Shown: one piece after another, positions 55,250-64,000 of the stretch | Layout: each line of letters opens with the position of its first letter | How positions within the stretch are numbered: the stretch's first letter is position 1 | Source of the DNA: Nostoc sp. T09 | GTDB lineage: Bacteria > Cyanobacteriota > Cyanobacteriia > Cyanobacteriales > Nostocaceae | Length of the DNA stretch: 64,000 bases | Assembly: GCF_002154695.1 (NCBI RefSeq) | Contig: NZ_MTAV01000028.1 | Span: 26,436-90,435 of the forward strand | Direction: 5' to 3' | The notes under the pieces: generated by a model | The model's input: only the letters and a program-made list of their open reading frames with translations | What the model was told of the DNA's origin: nothing | The model's database searches: none | Translations under genes and position numbers: made by a program

Positions 55250-55608
55250 TGTTAGAACTCCAGAGTCAGGTGTGTGACTTTATTGTAGTAATTATTATCA
55301 TGGGAGAAAAGCTACTTGTAACAGTTCACTATAAAGAGGAGGGGAATAGGGAACAGGAAAGAAGGAAGATAGAGGTGTACAGATTTTTTTTAATCAAACA
55401 CCCTTTTATGATAATGGTTTTATCCAAAAATCTGCTCTTTAACTAGTCAAAATATAACTAAAGATATAGGTAAATTTAACATAAGCAAACTATTTTAATT
55501 TCTCCGCAAAATCAGAAGTTACTTGAGATAATTTCCAGGAATTTTACAACTTGAGCTTGTAGCTGATTTAAACAGGTTAATTATAATTATTAGTAGAGTG
55601 CGCATTCA
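55250..55608. other. Divergent promoter region, nothing recognised
   Basis: About 360 bases between the coiled-coil gene and an exported protein gene. AT-rich, with no clear repeat or RNA. Confidence 0.4.
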
Positions 55609-56172
55609 ATGTTACAACGTAGTTTGATTATTGCTGCTTTTACTACAGTTATTGGCTTAAGTGTAGTCAACCAAAGTGTACCAATATTGGCAGCATCCCA
55701 GCAGCAAACTTCTCGCATTCAACAACCGCATTTTAAAAACTATCCAGCAAAGCCAGTATTCCAAGGGAAGCCAGCTGCACTAGCCGCCAGTAGCCAAGAA
55801 ATCAAAGACTACGAACCACAACTGAACGCGACTGTTAACAAAGGTACGAATTTTGCAGGTCATTATGCGATCGCCGATCATCTCAATCGTGCTATGGGTG
55901 GTGTAGATACAGCAGCAATTGTCGATCTCAAAACTGGTCAGGTTTATCTACCGACACAACTTTATGGCTATCACGATCAACGCGGTGCTGGATATAATCC
56001 TCCCAGACCTGACGGTGGCTTACACTATCGTGCTAATAGCAAGTTACTCATAATTGTTGGTCAAGCTGGAGGTCAGGACACAGAACAAAGTATTGGGCGT
56101 TTCTACTATAAATGGGAAAATAATCAATTAAAATTCCTGCAATTTGTAGCATCACCCTATAAATCTCAATAG
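55609..56172 (+). CDS. Exported hypothetical protein
   Basis: 187 residues with a signal peptide: MLQRSLIIAAFTTVIGLSVV and a cut site near NQSVPILAAS. The mature domain (about 45-187) is compact with conserved-looking segments NKGTNFAGHYAIADHLN, AIVDLKTGQVYLPTQLYGYHD and SKLLIIVGQAGGQDTEQ, ending in FYYKWENNQLKFLQFV. That pattern occurs in small secreted proteins of proteobacteria and cyanobacteria whose role is unknown. The next gene (HicB) is 120 bases downstream but looks independent. Confidence 0.75.
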   Translation: MLQRSLIIAAFTTVIGLSVVNQSVPILAASQQQTSRIQQPHFKNYPAKPVFQGKPAALAASSQEIKDYEPQLNATVNKGTNFAGHYAIADHLNRAMGGVDTAAIVDLKTGQVYLPTQLYGYHDQRGAGYNPPRPDGGLHYRANSKLLIIVGQAGGQDTEQSIGRFYYKWENNQLKFLQFVASPYKSQ

Positions 56173-56295
56173 AGTTGATTTTTTCATTATCGCTGGGATT
56201 TATGTCAACAAATCTTCAACTCCAGTACGTTTAAGCAATAGTTTCAGTTTGTGCAGTATCAGATGATCAATTTTTGTTTAATTTAACGATATAGA

Positions 56296-56517
56296 ATGGC
56301 AGACAAAAGCGGTTATTTAGATATGCGTTACAAAGTCAAGTTAAATAAAACGAAGCGAGGATATGCTATCTGGTGCCCTGCTTTACCAGGATGTTGGACT
56401 TTGGGAGAAACAGAAGAAGAGGCTTTAGAGAATATCAAAGATGCCATTAAAACCTATTTAGAAACTGTTGATGAAGTAACTCAAAATGCAGAGCTACGTT
56501 ATGTAGAGATTCGATAA
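56296..56517 (+). CDS. HicB-like antitoxin, solo
   Basis: 73 residues with the HicB fold: MRYKVKLNKTKRGYAIWCPA and LPGCWTLGETEEEALENIKD, then AIKTYLETVDE. The YxVxL-xxxxxGYxxxCPxLPGC pattern and GxTxEEAxxNIxxAI helix define the family. No HicA toxin (short dsRBD-type protein) is next to it on either side, so it is an orphan, perhaps counteracting a toxin elsewhere or serving as a regulator. There is no obvious DNA-binding tail. ATG 56326 is an alternative start, giving 63 residues. Confidence 0.8.
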   Translation: MADKSGYLDMRYKVKLNKTKRGYAIWCPALPGCWTLGETEEEALENIKDAIKTYLETVDEVTQNAELRYVEIR

Positions 56518-56752
56518 TCTTTGACAAATACTTCGTGTCTTAGTGTTTTTGAGTTGAAAAATGAGCGATAAAGACACTAAGATACAAATAAAAATGCTCT
56601 TGCTCTATTATCTATATATAGCATTCCTATTTGATTTGTGAAATTATTTGTCAAGGCAGGAAATAGGAAAGAAGGTACTTAGACATATAAGAAATTTTTT
56701 CAAATATTAAACTAGATTCCTCTAGTTAGCTGTAAAGATATTTGCCAATTGA

Positions 56753-57607
56753 CTAAATTGGCGTTAACCAATAAGTAATGCCTCTTACCACTGTTTTCTT
56801 AAAACCAAACAGAGGTAATTGTTCTTCTGTTAAACCTAAATAAGTCCAATGGGGAATATCACTTTCTACAGTTTGAAACCAACCATTTTGATTTAAAGCT
56901 TGTCTCTGCTTTTGACTTGATACACGTAAATCAATGGCTAATCCCCAAAGATGTTGTGATGTTCCAGGTGGTGCAACTATCCCCAGAATTGCTGTTTCTT
57001 TACCCTGGCGAACTTTCTCTAAGGTTCTATCGTTAGCGTATTTTTGCCAAAATCTCAAATTTGTGGTGAAAGTACGAGTACAATCACCGCTACCATAACC
57101 TGATTTGAGAGGAATTTTTTGGAGCGATCGCGCTTTATTAAAAGCTAATCCTGCTGATTGCTGTAAATAACAATCATTCGTCCCATCAACTTTAATCATT
57201 GTCAGGGTAGATTGAAATTCTTTGGTTTCTTGCTCGTTAGCAAAGATAACTTTTTGCGGCAGTTTAGTCTCTGGTTCTTGATTGACAAATGCTGCGCCAT
57301 ATTTATCTAACAATATATATTCAAAAGTACCAGGTTGGGGGATTATTGGTAACTTATTAGCAATAGTAGACAAAAAACGCTGTTGCTCGTTTAATTGGGG
57401 ATTAGGTGTAAATAGTTTACTTGGCGTAGGTAAAGTTATCTGTTGGGGATTGCCTAGACATGGAATTGAAGTAGCACTTAAGCAACTGTTGAATTGTGCG
57501 GTGTTAATAACTGATTGGTGGTGAGCAACTCCATTGCTAGCAACTAAAGCAAAAGAAATAAAGAAAATAATTGACAAAAAAGCTATTTTACGCAGAATTC
57601 GTTGCAT
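56753..57607 (-). CDS. VanY-like D-Ala-D-Ala carboxypeptidase (M15)
   Basis: 284 residues with an N-terminal hydrophobic signal (IAFLSIIFFISFALVASNGV). The C-terminal domain contains the zinc-peptidase motif TSQHLWGLAIDLRV (S-x-H-x2-G-x-A-x-D) near residue 222 and HWTYLGL with the third metal ligand about 40 residues on, as in the M15B family (VanY, DacB-type). It would trim peptidoglycan stem peptides outside the membrane. The middle has the conserved GSGDCTRTFTTNLRFWQKY. Situated 11 bases from the TOPRIM-like gene on the same strand but functionally unlike it. Confidence 0.85.
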   Translation of the reverse strand: MQRILRKIAFLSIIFFISFALVASNGVAHHQSVINTAQFNSCLSATSIPCLGNPQQITLPTPSKLFTPNPQLNEQQRFLSTIANKLPIIPQPGTFEYILLDKYGAAFVNQEPETKLPQKVIFANEQETKEFQSTLTMIKVDGTNDCYLQQSAGLAFNKARSLQKIPLKSGYGSGDCTRTFTTNLRFWQKYANDRTLEKVRQGKETAILGIVAPPGTSQHLWGLAIDLRVSSQKQRQALNQNGWFQTVESDIPHWTYLGLTEEQLPLFGFKKTVVRGITYWLTPI

Positions 57608-57618
57608 TAAGTGATAAA

Positions 57619-58308
57619 TTAAATAGATAATTGGCTTTTAATTTCTGTACAAAATTTTACAAACTCTTGAAAAGTAGGTAAGTGCTGATTTTGAGCCTTA
57701 ATCCTTGTTAATAATTGCTCTAAATAATATGGCTTCAATACATCACCTGGGTTTCTTTTAGAATAGTTAATATTTTTGGCTTTAAATAATTCTTTTAAAT
57801 AAGCTTCATGGAATTGAGCATGAGTATTAAAATTGTGATATTTACCCATCAACTCTGGACAGTTCACTGAAATATCATAATACCGAGTGTAGTCTAGTAA
57901 TGTAAGATCTTGAGGTTGTCTTGAGTAAATTTTTCGATTTCCTAGAAACCAAGTTTCTAAACACCTATTTTGGATGATGAGTACAAGCTCAATATTTCCC
58001 ATCTGAATTTTTTCAGCATTTAAAAAATCATAAATTTCTTGTTGGATTTCACTAACTGTATTTTCTTCTGCGTCTAGACATACTACAAGGTAGTTGTAAT
58101 TTCCCTGTTGTTGAATATCTGCGATCGCATTAGGTAAATGAATATCAATTATTGAAGGATAACCTTCGGCACTGAATAAGTAATAATTATTTTTCTTAAC
58201 TTCATCGTAACTTTGAACTTGTTTTAGTTCTGGTAAAAGATAAGCTAACCAAGCTGGATAAACTTTTCTTTCAGTTCTTTTTCCTTCGACAAGAAAGTAA
58301 AGATTCAT
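57619..58308 (-). CDS. TOPRIM-like (DUF4276/RloB-type) protein of an ATPase-linked pair
   Basis: 229 residues. The N-terminus MNLYFLVEGKRTERKVYPAW carries the Glu of a TOPRIM/OLD-type metal site (VEGxxTE); YLVVCLDAEENT holds the Asp-x-Glu; IQNRCLETWFLGN is the Cys-Leu-Glu-x-Trp element seen in DUF4276/RloB-like proteins. Together these suggest a metal-dependent nuclease. It overlaps the upstream ATPase gene by four bases (ATGA), so the two are translationally coupled and probably interact. Such pairs are found among phage-defence modules (OLD, Gabija, PARIS-type logic), although I cannot name the family with certainty. Confidence 0.7.
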   Translation of the reverse strand: MNLYFLVEGKRTERKVYPAWLAYLLPELKQVQSYDEVKKNNYYLFSAEGYPSIIDIHLPNAIADIQQQGNYNYLVVCLDAEENTVSEIQQEIYDFLNAEKIQMGNIELVLIIQNRCLETWFLGNRKIYSRQPQDLTLLDYTRYYDISVNCPELMGKYHNFNTHAQFHEAYLKELFKAKNINYSKRNPGDVLKPYYLEQLLTRIKAQNQHLPTFQEFVKFCTEIKSQLSI

Positions 58309-59462
58309 CCCACTGCAATGCCTTCTTTGTAAGCATCAAGATTAATCAGTTGCATAAATGCCTGATGTCTAGATTTACCAAGATTAAACTCTTTAGCGTC
58401 TCTCGCTTTCACAATACCACCTCGACGAGTCACAATTTTCCAGTGTTCCATGCCGATGTTATTAATTATATAAGGATGGTGGCTAGTAATTATAAATTGT
58501 AACTTCTTATTTTCTAATAAGAGTTCTGTCACAATATCAATACAATTAACTCCTAAACTATTTTCAAATTCATCAATTAGAATAACAGTTTCTTCAGCAG
58601 ATAAATAAAGTTCGCTGATATACATTAGCGTTTTGTACATACCTGAAGAAATTTGAATTTGATTGATCCAATTATTTACATCTTTTTCTTTAATTTTTAC
58701 TAAAGGATAGTTTTTTGAATTAAGAAATTTAAATAATTCTTCATCTTGTTCTAGTTTAATATCTTCAACTTGCACAAATATTTCCATGAAATGCTTTTTG
58801 ATTTTATCAAAAATCTCAGGAAAATATTCGTATGCTAATCCTAATTTTATTTGATTTAATAGATTACTTTTTTGGATATCCTCTAAAGTTAATGATGAAT
58901 ACTTATCTCTTAATAAAGAATAATGATCGAAAATTTTCTTATTAGCAAAAAAACTTAGAAATATCATACTATTACTGCCATAATCCTCACTATTTTCTTT
59001 AATTTGACTAAATCCATATTTAATTGGAGCGATATCTTCTTCTTCGCTCAATATTGCTACTACACTTTGAAAGGAAGATAGCTTTGGTAAAATTTGATCA
59101 CGAAAATTTATTTCTTGTGCATTTCTTTGAATAATAGTCTTACCATTTACTGATAAAAATTCGTTAATTATCTTAAATTGATTTTTTTCATTTTGATTAT
59201 CTAATATCAAATTGACCAGTTTTCCAGTTTCAAATTCTCCATGCCAATTATATAAATTTGTATCAACTGTAAATTCTATATTCCAACTTACTCCATTGAA
59301 GGATTTTCCATTAGCTATTTTCTGCAAATTTATAATCGATTCAAGAATTTGAGTTTTACCAACGCCAGAAGCACCAACCAAAAGATTTAAGTCCGAAAAC
59401 TGTATTGGCTCAAAACACCACTCTCGCTGATGATCATAATATGATAATTGATTTATTTTCAT
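58305..59462 (-). CDS. AAA/ABC-type ATPase (AAA_21/OLD-like) of a two-gene module
   Basis: 385 residues. Walker A GASGVGKT at 30-37 with the P-loop after the strand DLNLLV; ABC-like signature ISSGMYKTLMYISELYLSAE; Walker B VILIDEFENSL near residue 295; the H-switch ITSHHPYIINNI. This is the ABC-ATPase-like AAA_21 family whose members pair with TOPRIM nucleases. The central 150 residues are AT-rich-coded and Lys/Asn/Ile-rich, unlike the neighbouring core genes, which hints at lateral transfer. It ends in the TOPRIM partner's start codon. Probable role in defence; unproven. Confidence 0.8.
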   Translation of the reverse strand: MKINQLSYYDHQREWCFEPIQFSDLNLLVGASGVGKTQILESIINLQKIANGKSFNGVSWNIEFTVDTNLYNWHGEFETGKLVNLILDNQNEKNQFKIINEFLSVNGKTIIQRNAQEINFRDQILPKLSSFQSVVAILSEEEDIAPIKYGFSQIKENSEDYGSNSMIFLSFFANKKIFDHYSLLRDKYSSLTLEDIQKSNLLNQIKLGLAYEYFPEIFDKIKKHFMEIFVQVEDIKLEQDEELFKFLNSKNYPLVKIKEKDVNNWINQIQISSGMYKTLMYISELYLSAEETVILIDEFENSLGVNCIDIVTELLLENKKLQFIITSHHPYIINNIGMEHWKIVTRRGGIVKARDAKEFNLGKSRHQAFMQLINLDAYKEGIAVG

Positions 59463-59795
59463 AATTTATACCTAGTAAAGTAAAAAAGTGGCTCATTGGT
59501 GTAGTAAGATGATTTTAACTTAATTTATCATTACGCAAATATCAAATAATATTATTTAATATATATGCTTGGTATGGGCTGAAAGTTAATTTATCAAATT
59601 ACTAACCTAATATTTGTAGTAGAAATATAATATATTTTGCCTAGAACTAAATTGTAAAAATGGAAATCTCAAGATATTCCTTTTTAATGCATATTGATTA
59701 ATAGCGGATAATATGATCGCATATCCAAACACATCCATGAAACTACGGTATCAGCTAAAATTGAAAATAACTCTCAGCTTGCCGAATTTGTAAGT
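59463..59795. other. Divergent promoter region of mnmG and the ATPase gene
   Basis: AT-rich 330 bases with the two divergent promoters. No regulatory motif recognised. Confidence 0.4.
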
Positions 59796-61739
59796 ATGAC
59801 CATGCACAATTCCATTGAATTCCATGACGCTTTTGATGTCATTGTCGTCGGTGCAGGTCACTCCGGTTGCGAAGCAGCCCTTGCCACTGCCCGCCTCGGT
59901 TGTCGTACTCTGCTGTTGACGCTTAATTTAGATAAAATCGCTTGGCAACCATGCAACCCAGCAGTCGGTGGCCCAGCCAAATCCCAATTAACCCATGAAG
60001 TTGATGCTCTAGGTGGGGAAATTGGTAAGGTGGCTGACCGGACTTATCTGCAAAAGCGGATTCTCAATTCTTCACGGGGACCAGCAGTATGGGCATTACG
60101 GGCCCAAACAGATAAGCGGGAATACGCAGCCGTGATGAAAAGTATTGTTGAGAATCAAGATAACTTGATCATTCGAGAGGGAATGGCAACGGATTTAGTG
60201 CTAGGCGCTAATGATGAAGTAATTGGCGTTCAGACTTACTTTGGTGTGTCCTTCCACTGCAAAGCAGTTATCTTGACGACTGGTACATTCTTAGGCGGAA
60301 AGATTTGGGTTGGTAACAAGTCAATGGCGGCGGGACGTGCGGGAGAATTTGCCGCTGAAGGATTGACGGATACTTTAAATCGTCTGGGATTTGAAACTGG
60401 AAGACTGAAGACCGGCACCCCAGCCAGGGTAGACAAGCGATCGGTAGACTACAGTAAAATGTCTATCCAACCCGGGGATGAACAAGTAAGCTGGTTTAGC
60501 TTTGACCCGGAAGTATGGGTAGAACGGGAGCAAATGCCTTGTTACATTACCCGCACCACCCCCGAAACCCATCGCCTGATTCAAGAAAATTTGCACCTGT
60601 CGCCTGTTTATGGTGGTTGGGTAGAAGCGAAAGGACCTCGATATTGTCCGAGTATTGAAGATAAGATTGTGCGCTTTGCCGATAAGGAAAGCCATCAAAT
60701 ATTTATTGAACCAGAAGGCAGGGATATTCCCGAACTTTACATTCAAGGGTTTTCCACAGGGTTGCCGGAAAATTTGCAACTGCAAATGTTACGGAGTCTT
60801 CCTGGTTTAGAAAACTGTGTGATGCTACGTCCAGCTTATGCAGTGGAATATGACTATTTACCTGCAACTCAGTGTTATCCCACACTGATGACTAAAAAGA
60901 TTGCGGGACTGTTTTGTGCTGGGCAGATTAACGGCACAACAGGTTATGAGGAAGCAGCAGCTCAAGGATTTGTGGCAGGTGTAAACGCGGCGCGCTTTGT
61001 ACGCGATCGCGAAATGATTGTGTTTCCGCGTGAGCAAAGTTACATAGGAACTTTGGTTGATGACCTGTGTACGAAGGATTTACGTGAGCCTTACCGTATG
61101 CTCACAAGTAGGTCTGAGTACCGTTTAATACTACGTTCTGATAATGCTGACCAGCGATTAACACCTTTAGGACGGGAAATCGGGTTAATTGATGATCGCC
61201 GTTGGGATTTATTTACCCGCAAACAAGCACAGATTATTGCGGAAAAAGAACGGCTGCACGCCACACGGGTTAAAGAACATGATGAAATCGGAGTTGCGAT
61301 CGCAGCTGATACCCAACAAGCAATTAAAGGCTCAATTACTCTAGCTGACTTGCTACGGCGTCCGGGATTTCACTACCTCCACCTCGATAGGTACGGATTG
61401 GGCAATCCCAGCCTCAACTCTGTTGAGAAAGATGGCGCAGAAATTGACATCAAGTATTCTGGTTACCTGGCGCGGCAACAAAATCAGATTGAGCAGATTT
61501 CCCGTCAGGCGCACCGCCAGTTGCCTACGGATTTAGATTACACAAAAATTGATACCCTTTCTAAGGAAGCGAGAGAAAAGTTAAGTAAAGTAAAACCGCT
61601 GACTGTTGGTCAAGCAGCACGTATTGGTGGAGTGAACCCCGCAGATCTTAATGCCTTGTTAATATATCTAGAATTACGTAAAACAAAGTTCCAGTCAGAG
61701 TTTCCAGCGTTGGCTTCAAAAAAACTTCATGAAGCATGA
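59796..61739 (+). CDS. mnmG: tRNA uridine-5-carboxymethylaminomethyl(34) synthesis enzyme
   Basis: 647 residues, the family norm. FAD motif [22 protein letters not shown] at the N-terminus, the hallmark [20 protein letters not shown], and [19 protein letters not shown]; later [22 protein letters not shown] binds FAD, and the C-terminal domain holds [21 protein letters not shown]. MnmG works with MnmE to modify U34 in tRNAs reading NNA/NNG codons. I start at the ATG 59796; ATG 59802 would drop only two residues. Divergent from the ATPase gene. Firm identification. Confidence 0.96.
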   Translation: MTMHNSIEFHDAFDVIVVGAGHSGCEAALATARLGCRTLLLTLNLDKIAWQPCNPAVGGPAKSQLTHEVDALGGEIGKVADRTYLQKRILNSSRGPAVWALRAQTDKREYAAVMKSIVENQDNLIIREGMATDLVLGANDEVIGVQTYFGVSFHCKAVILTTGTFLGGKIWVGNKSMAAGRAGEFAAEGLTDTLNRLGFETGRLKTGTPARVDKRSVDYSKMSIQPGDEQVSWFSFDPEVWVEREQMPCYITRTTPETHRLIQENLHLSPVYGGWVEAKGPRYCPSIEDKIVRFADKESHQIFIEPEGRDIPELYIQGFSTGLPENLQLQMLRSLPGLENCVMLRPAYAVEYDYLPATQCYPTLMTKKIAGLFCAGQINGTTGYEEAAAQGFVAGVNAARFVRDREMIVFPREQSYIGTLVDDLCTKDLREPYRMLTSRSEYRLILRSDNADQRLTPLGREIGLIDDRRWDLFTRKQAQIIAEKERLHATRVKEHDEIGVAIAADTQQAIKGSITLADLLRRPGFHYLHLDRYGLGNPSLNSVEKDGAEIDIKYSGYLARQQNQIEQISRQAHRQLPTDLDYTKIDTLSKEAREKLSKVKPLTVGQAARIGGVNPADLNALLIYLELRKTKFQSEFPALASKKLHEA

Positions 61740-61949
61740 GTATAGTAGTAGGGAAGAGATTGGGTATGATAGATGACATGGATTAAGAACTGGCATCATC
61801 AGCAGTCTCTGGATTCTAAGTTGAATTTAATACCACTGAGCAATCAACCAGTCTACTTAGGCGGAAGATTGCCAACTTCACAGAAAATCCTAATTCCCAG
61901 GCAGTAGGGGCGGTATTTTCCCGTCCTAGCAGCTACCACCCAAAAGCCT

Positions 61950-63257
61950 ATGTTAAAAGAAGCCAGCACTCATGTGATTATTCCAGAACCATCAGAAGAC
62001 TTGATCGCCAACGAGCCTTGGACGATAGATGTCTATGCTGATGGCTTGATGGATGAACTCTTTGCCGATATCGACAATGTTCTGGATGCTAGTGGGAATT
62101 TTGCTTCCCAAACTGTGAATGTAGATTATGTTCCTCTACAAACAGTTAAAGTACCGCAGATTGTCTTGCCAAATGAACTGCACCAAACCATACAAGGAGT
62201 TTCCCAAATGAGGGAAAAGCCTTTGAGTAAGTTTGGAGTTGACACGCCTGTGAGAAAAGCAGTTACTCGCAAGCTGAAGAAAAACAGGCGTCCATTGGCG
62301 AGATTAGTAATTGTCGGCACAACCATTGTCGGCGTGGCGATCGCTGGCATTATCTACCTGCTAAACTCTAGGGTGCTAACTTTCCCTTTCAAGCCAATCA
62401 CAGCAGCATATCTTCAGGTACCGCAGACGCAGTCACCTCAAAGAGTTGATGTCCAGGCTGAGTTGGTTGACTATATGCTAGGAGCACTGTCAGTCATAGA
62501 TCAGCAACAGAACAGAACTAATCAAAGCTACGCCAACTCAGGACTCGCCATTAGCGCAACTCCCAAGTCACCAGTCTTAGCTTTGGCTAGCAATCAAAAA
62601 AGTCTGCTTTTGCCAACACCTCTGACAGCTAACAATACATTACCAGCCCCTAACGTCGCCAAAAACATTGTTGAGCGCATATACATACCTGTATATCAAG
62701 CACCTTCTCCAATGCGCTATGCACCACCGCTGCTTCCTGGTATTCCCACACTCATAGCACCAGTAAAGACTGCATCGGCTACATCCCGACCTAATGCTGT
62801 GAAAAACGCCTTAAATTCTGTGCGTAAACCAGCCAAGCCTGTAAGTGTCAATATGTTTGCCGCTGCTGTGCGCACAGATCTCAAACCTGTGAATGTACGC
62901 ACTGCACCGATTGTCATCGGACAATCATCTAATCTGCTGCCAACATTACCAGTTGTACCTTTCCGGGCTGCACCGCCACAACTTCCTATGGCTACAGCAT
63001 CGGTATATTCCGCATCCCAGCAACAGGCTACATCAACTACTACAAATGCTGCTACTCCTAGCCATATCCTCGAGGGAATACTAGAGTTAGGAAGCAAATC
63101 TGCGGCTTTGTTTAAAGTCGATGGTGCAACGCACCGCTTTGTTGTCGGTGAAAGCATTGGCTCAAGTGGTTGGACGTTAGTAGATGTCAATAACGGTGAA
63201 GCGATCGTTCGTCGTAATGGCGAAGTGCGATCAATTTACACAGGACAGAAGCTGTAG
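61950..63257 (+). CDS. Conserved membrane protein with PilP/GspC-like C-terminus
   Basis: 435 residues. An N-terminal acidic cytoplasmic segment precedes a basic stretch (KAVTRKLKKNRRPLARLVIV) and a single membrane helix (about 117-138). A Pro/Ser/Ala/Thr-rich linker of ~230 residues follows, and the C-terminal ~60 residues form a small beta domain: EGILELGSKSAALFKVDGAT, RFVVGESIGSSGWTLV and NNGEAIVRRNGEVRSIYTGQ. That shape, hydrophobic start and GExIxxxGWxLxxVxxxxxxxxRNGxxxxxxxG, is the PilP/GspC interaction domain of type IV pilus or type II secretion systems. Role in a secretion complex is inferred; no pil gene is near. Confidence 0.8.
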   Translation: MLKEASTHVIIPEPSEDLIANEPWTIDVYADGLMDELFADIDNVLDASGNFASQTVNVDYVPLQTVKVPQIVLPNELHQTIQGVSQMREKPLSKFGVDTPVRKAVTRKLKKNRRPLARLVIVGTTIVGVAIAGIIYLLNSRVLTFPFKPITAAYLQVPQTQSPQRVDVQAELVDYMLGALSVIDQQQNRTNQSYANSGLAISATPKSPVLALASNQKSLLLPTPLTANNTLPAPNVAKNIVERIYIPVYQAPSPMRYAPPLLPGIPTLIAPVKTASATSRPNAVKNALNSVRKPAKPVSVNMFAAAVRTDLKPVNVRTAPIVIGQSSNLLPTLPVVPFRAAPPQLPMATASVYSASQQQATSTTTNAATPSHILEGILELGSKSAALFKVDGATHRFVVGESIGSSGWTLVDVNNGEAIVRRNGEVRSIYTGQKL

Positions 63258-64000
63258 AAAATTTATTTTTACTCGATGTAAGGTCGAGGTTGGAAAAATC
63301 TAGAACTTTACAATTGATTGAAATGCAGATTCACCATAGGTAGGGCTTATGCCTTACCTACTATATTTGGGCGTGTACTACCAAACCACTAAGCAGAAAT
63401 GAAAACCTGTGGTGAAGAGTTGTAACCCTATGATTCGGCTACTTGTATTTACTAGTTATTTTGCCAGAGAATATTTTTTTCTGACCCATTTGACTAATAA
63501 TACAGTAATTTCCCTTATTTGTTATCAGGGGTATGACACCTCATTGCACTATAAACTCGGTAATTAAACATAATCGATACAATTAATTAGCTAGATACTT
63601 CTGCGTAAATGCGCGGTGATTGGTATCCCGCTCGTGGAATGACTGCGATCGCGCTGTGCGTATACTCGCAGGTATGAAAAAGAGGCTAGGGATTAAGGAT
63701 TAGTACTCTGTCAAGCTTGAATTGACAGTTTTACACCGAGGACGCTAAGAGCAAGAAAATTAAAGTTCCCCGCGTTCCCTTGCACGTAGGTCAACCTTAA
63801 TCCCTCAAACTCGCCTTCATCAGGATTTTAATTGAAGCTATCAGTTATGAAATTACCTGCCAAGAATTAGCCGCAACTATCTAGGGCAGTAACTTAGGCT
63901 CAAAAACCCACTGACTGGGATGTGCGCTGCATACACCTACTTACAGCAGAATTCAGGAGTTAGAATTCAGAATTCAGAAGTAAAACAGTCTTTATGCTTG
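63258..64000. other. 740-base right end without a gene
   Basis: AT-rich region. A short frame at 63609-63677 (beginning MRGDWYPARGMTAIALC) is repeat-like and is not called. TTAGAATTCAGAATTCAGAA near 63960-63979 is an STRR-like tandem. Nothing else was recognised. Confidence 0.4.

Noticed and set aside
63609..63677. Short frame MRGDWYPARGMTAIALC
   Set aside because: 22 codons ending in TGA, with a HIP1 palindrome inside and no ribosome binding site.

Overview
The window comes from a filamentous, heterocyst-forming cyanobacterium (Nostocales; Nostoc, Tolypothrix or Calothrix type). Evidence: very frequent HIP1 palindromes (GCGATCGC), heptanucleotide tandem repeats (STRR type) in gaps, AT-rich intergenic DNA, a zeta-carotene desaturase, NblA, and a hetZ-patU pair, which is known only from filamentous heterocystous lineages. 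It reads as ordinary chromosome with scattered accessory pieces; no rRNA, tRNA, CRISPR array or intact insertion sequence was recognised. Genes are mostly short operons or single genes on both strands, separated by unusually long gaps.

Layout. 1-6.2 kb: 3'-truncated polyphosphate kinase, a pheophytinase-like alpha/beta hydrolase, the crtQ/SRPBCC carotenoid pair and a small ribbon-helix-helix protein; then a 1.8-kb gene desert. 8-13 kb: a conserved hypothetical, an IscA-type Fe-S protein, a TPR protein, a small membrane protein, a TIGR01777-type epimerase and a small conserved protein. 13-21 kb: FHA protein, copper-type P-type ATPase carrying repeat-derived insertions, small membrane proteins, a CPBP protease and a PEP-CTERM exported protein. 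21-31.7 kb: HAD phosphatase divergent from a NagB-like enzyme, Ser/Thr kinase, NblA, PP2C phosphatase next to an ABC1/UbiB kinase, a coiled-coil protein and an atypical SDR.

31.7-36.2 kb is the most unusual block. It holds four tandem copies of a ~130-nt element on the minus strand, each ending in its own intrinsic terminator with compensatory stem changes: a candidate small-RNA family. They lie downstream of a two-gene signalling operon made of an ethylene-receptor-like histidine kinase and a receiver-PAS-kinase. The receptor's predicted N-terminus is out of frame by one base at a run of nine T residues.

37-46.5 kb: exported protein, an RCK-pore-RCK channel-like protein with an odd filter, topA divergent from recD2, a Phd/RelE-like toxin-antitoxin pair, a NIF3-like protein and a DUF2171 protein. 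47.7-51.4 kb: hetZ, an unsplit patU and a Crp/Fnr regulator closed by a strong terminator. 51.5-53.5 kb: an internally deleted rtcB pseudogene and a metal cluster (DUF305 pseudogene, CopZ-like chaperone, MerR regulator). 53.8-59.5 kb: orphan ABC permease, coiled-coil protein, exported proteins, solo HicB, VanY-like peptidase, and a translationally coupled AAA ATPase plus TOPRIM-like protein resembling ATPase-nuclease defence modules. 59.8-63.3 kb: mnmG and a PilP/GspC-like membrane protein.

All identifications come from reading motifs by eye; no database search was run.
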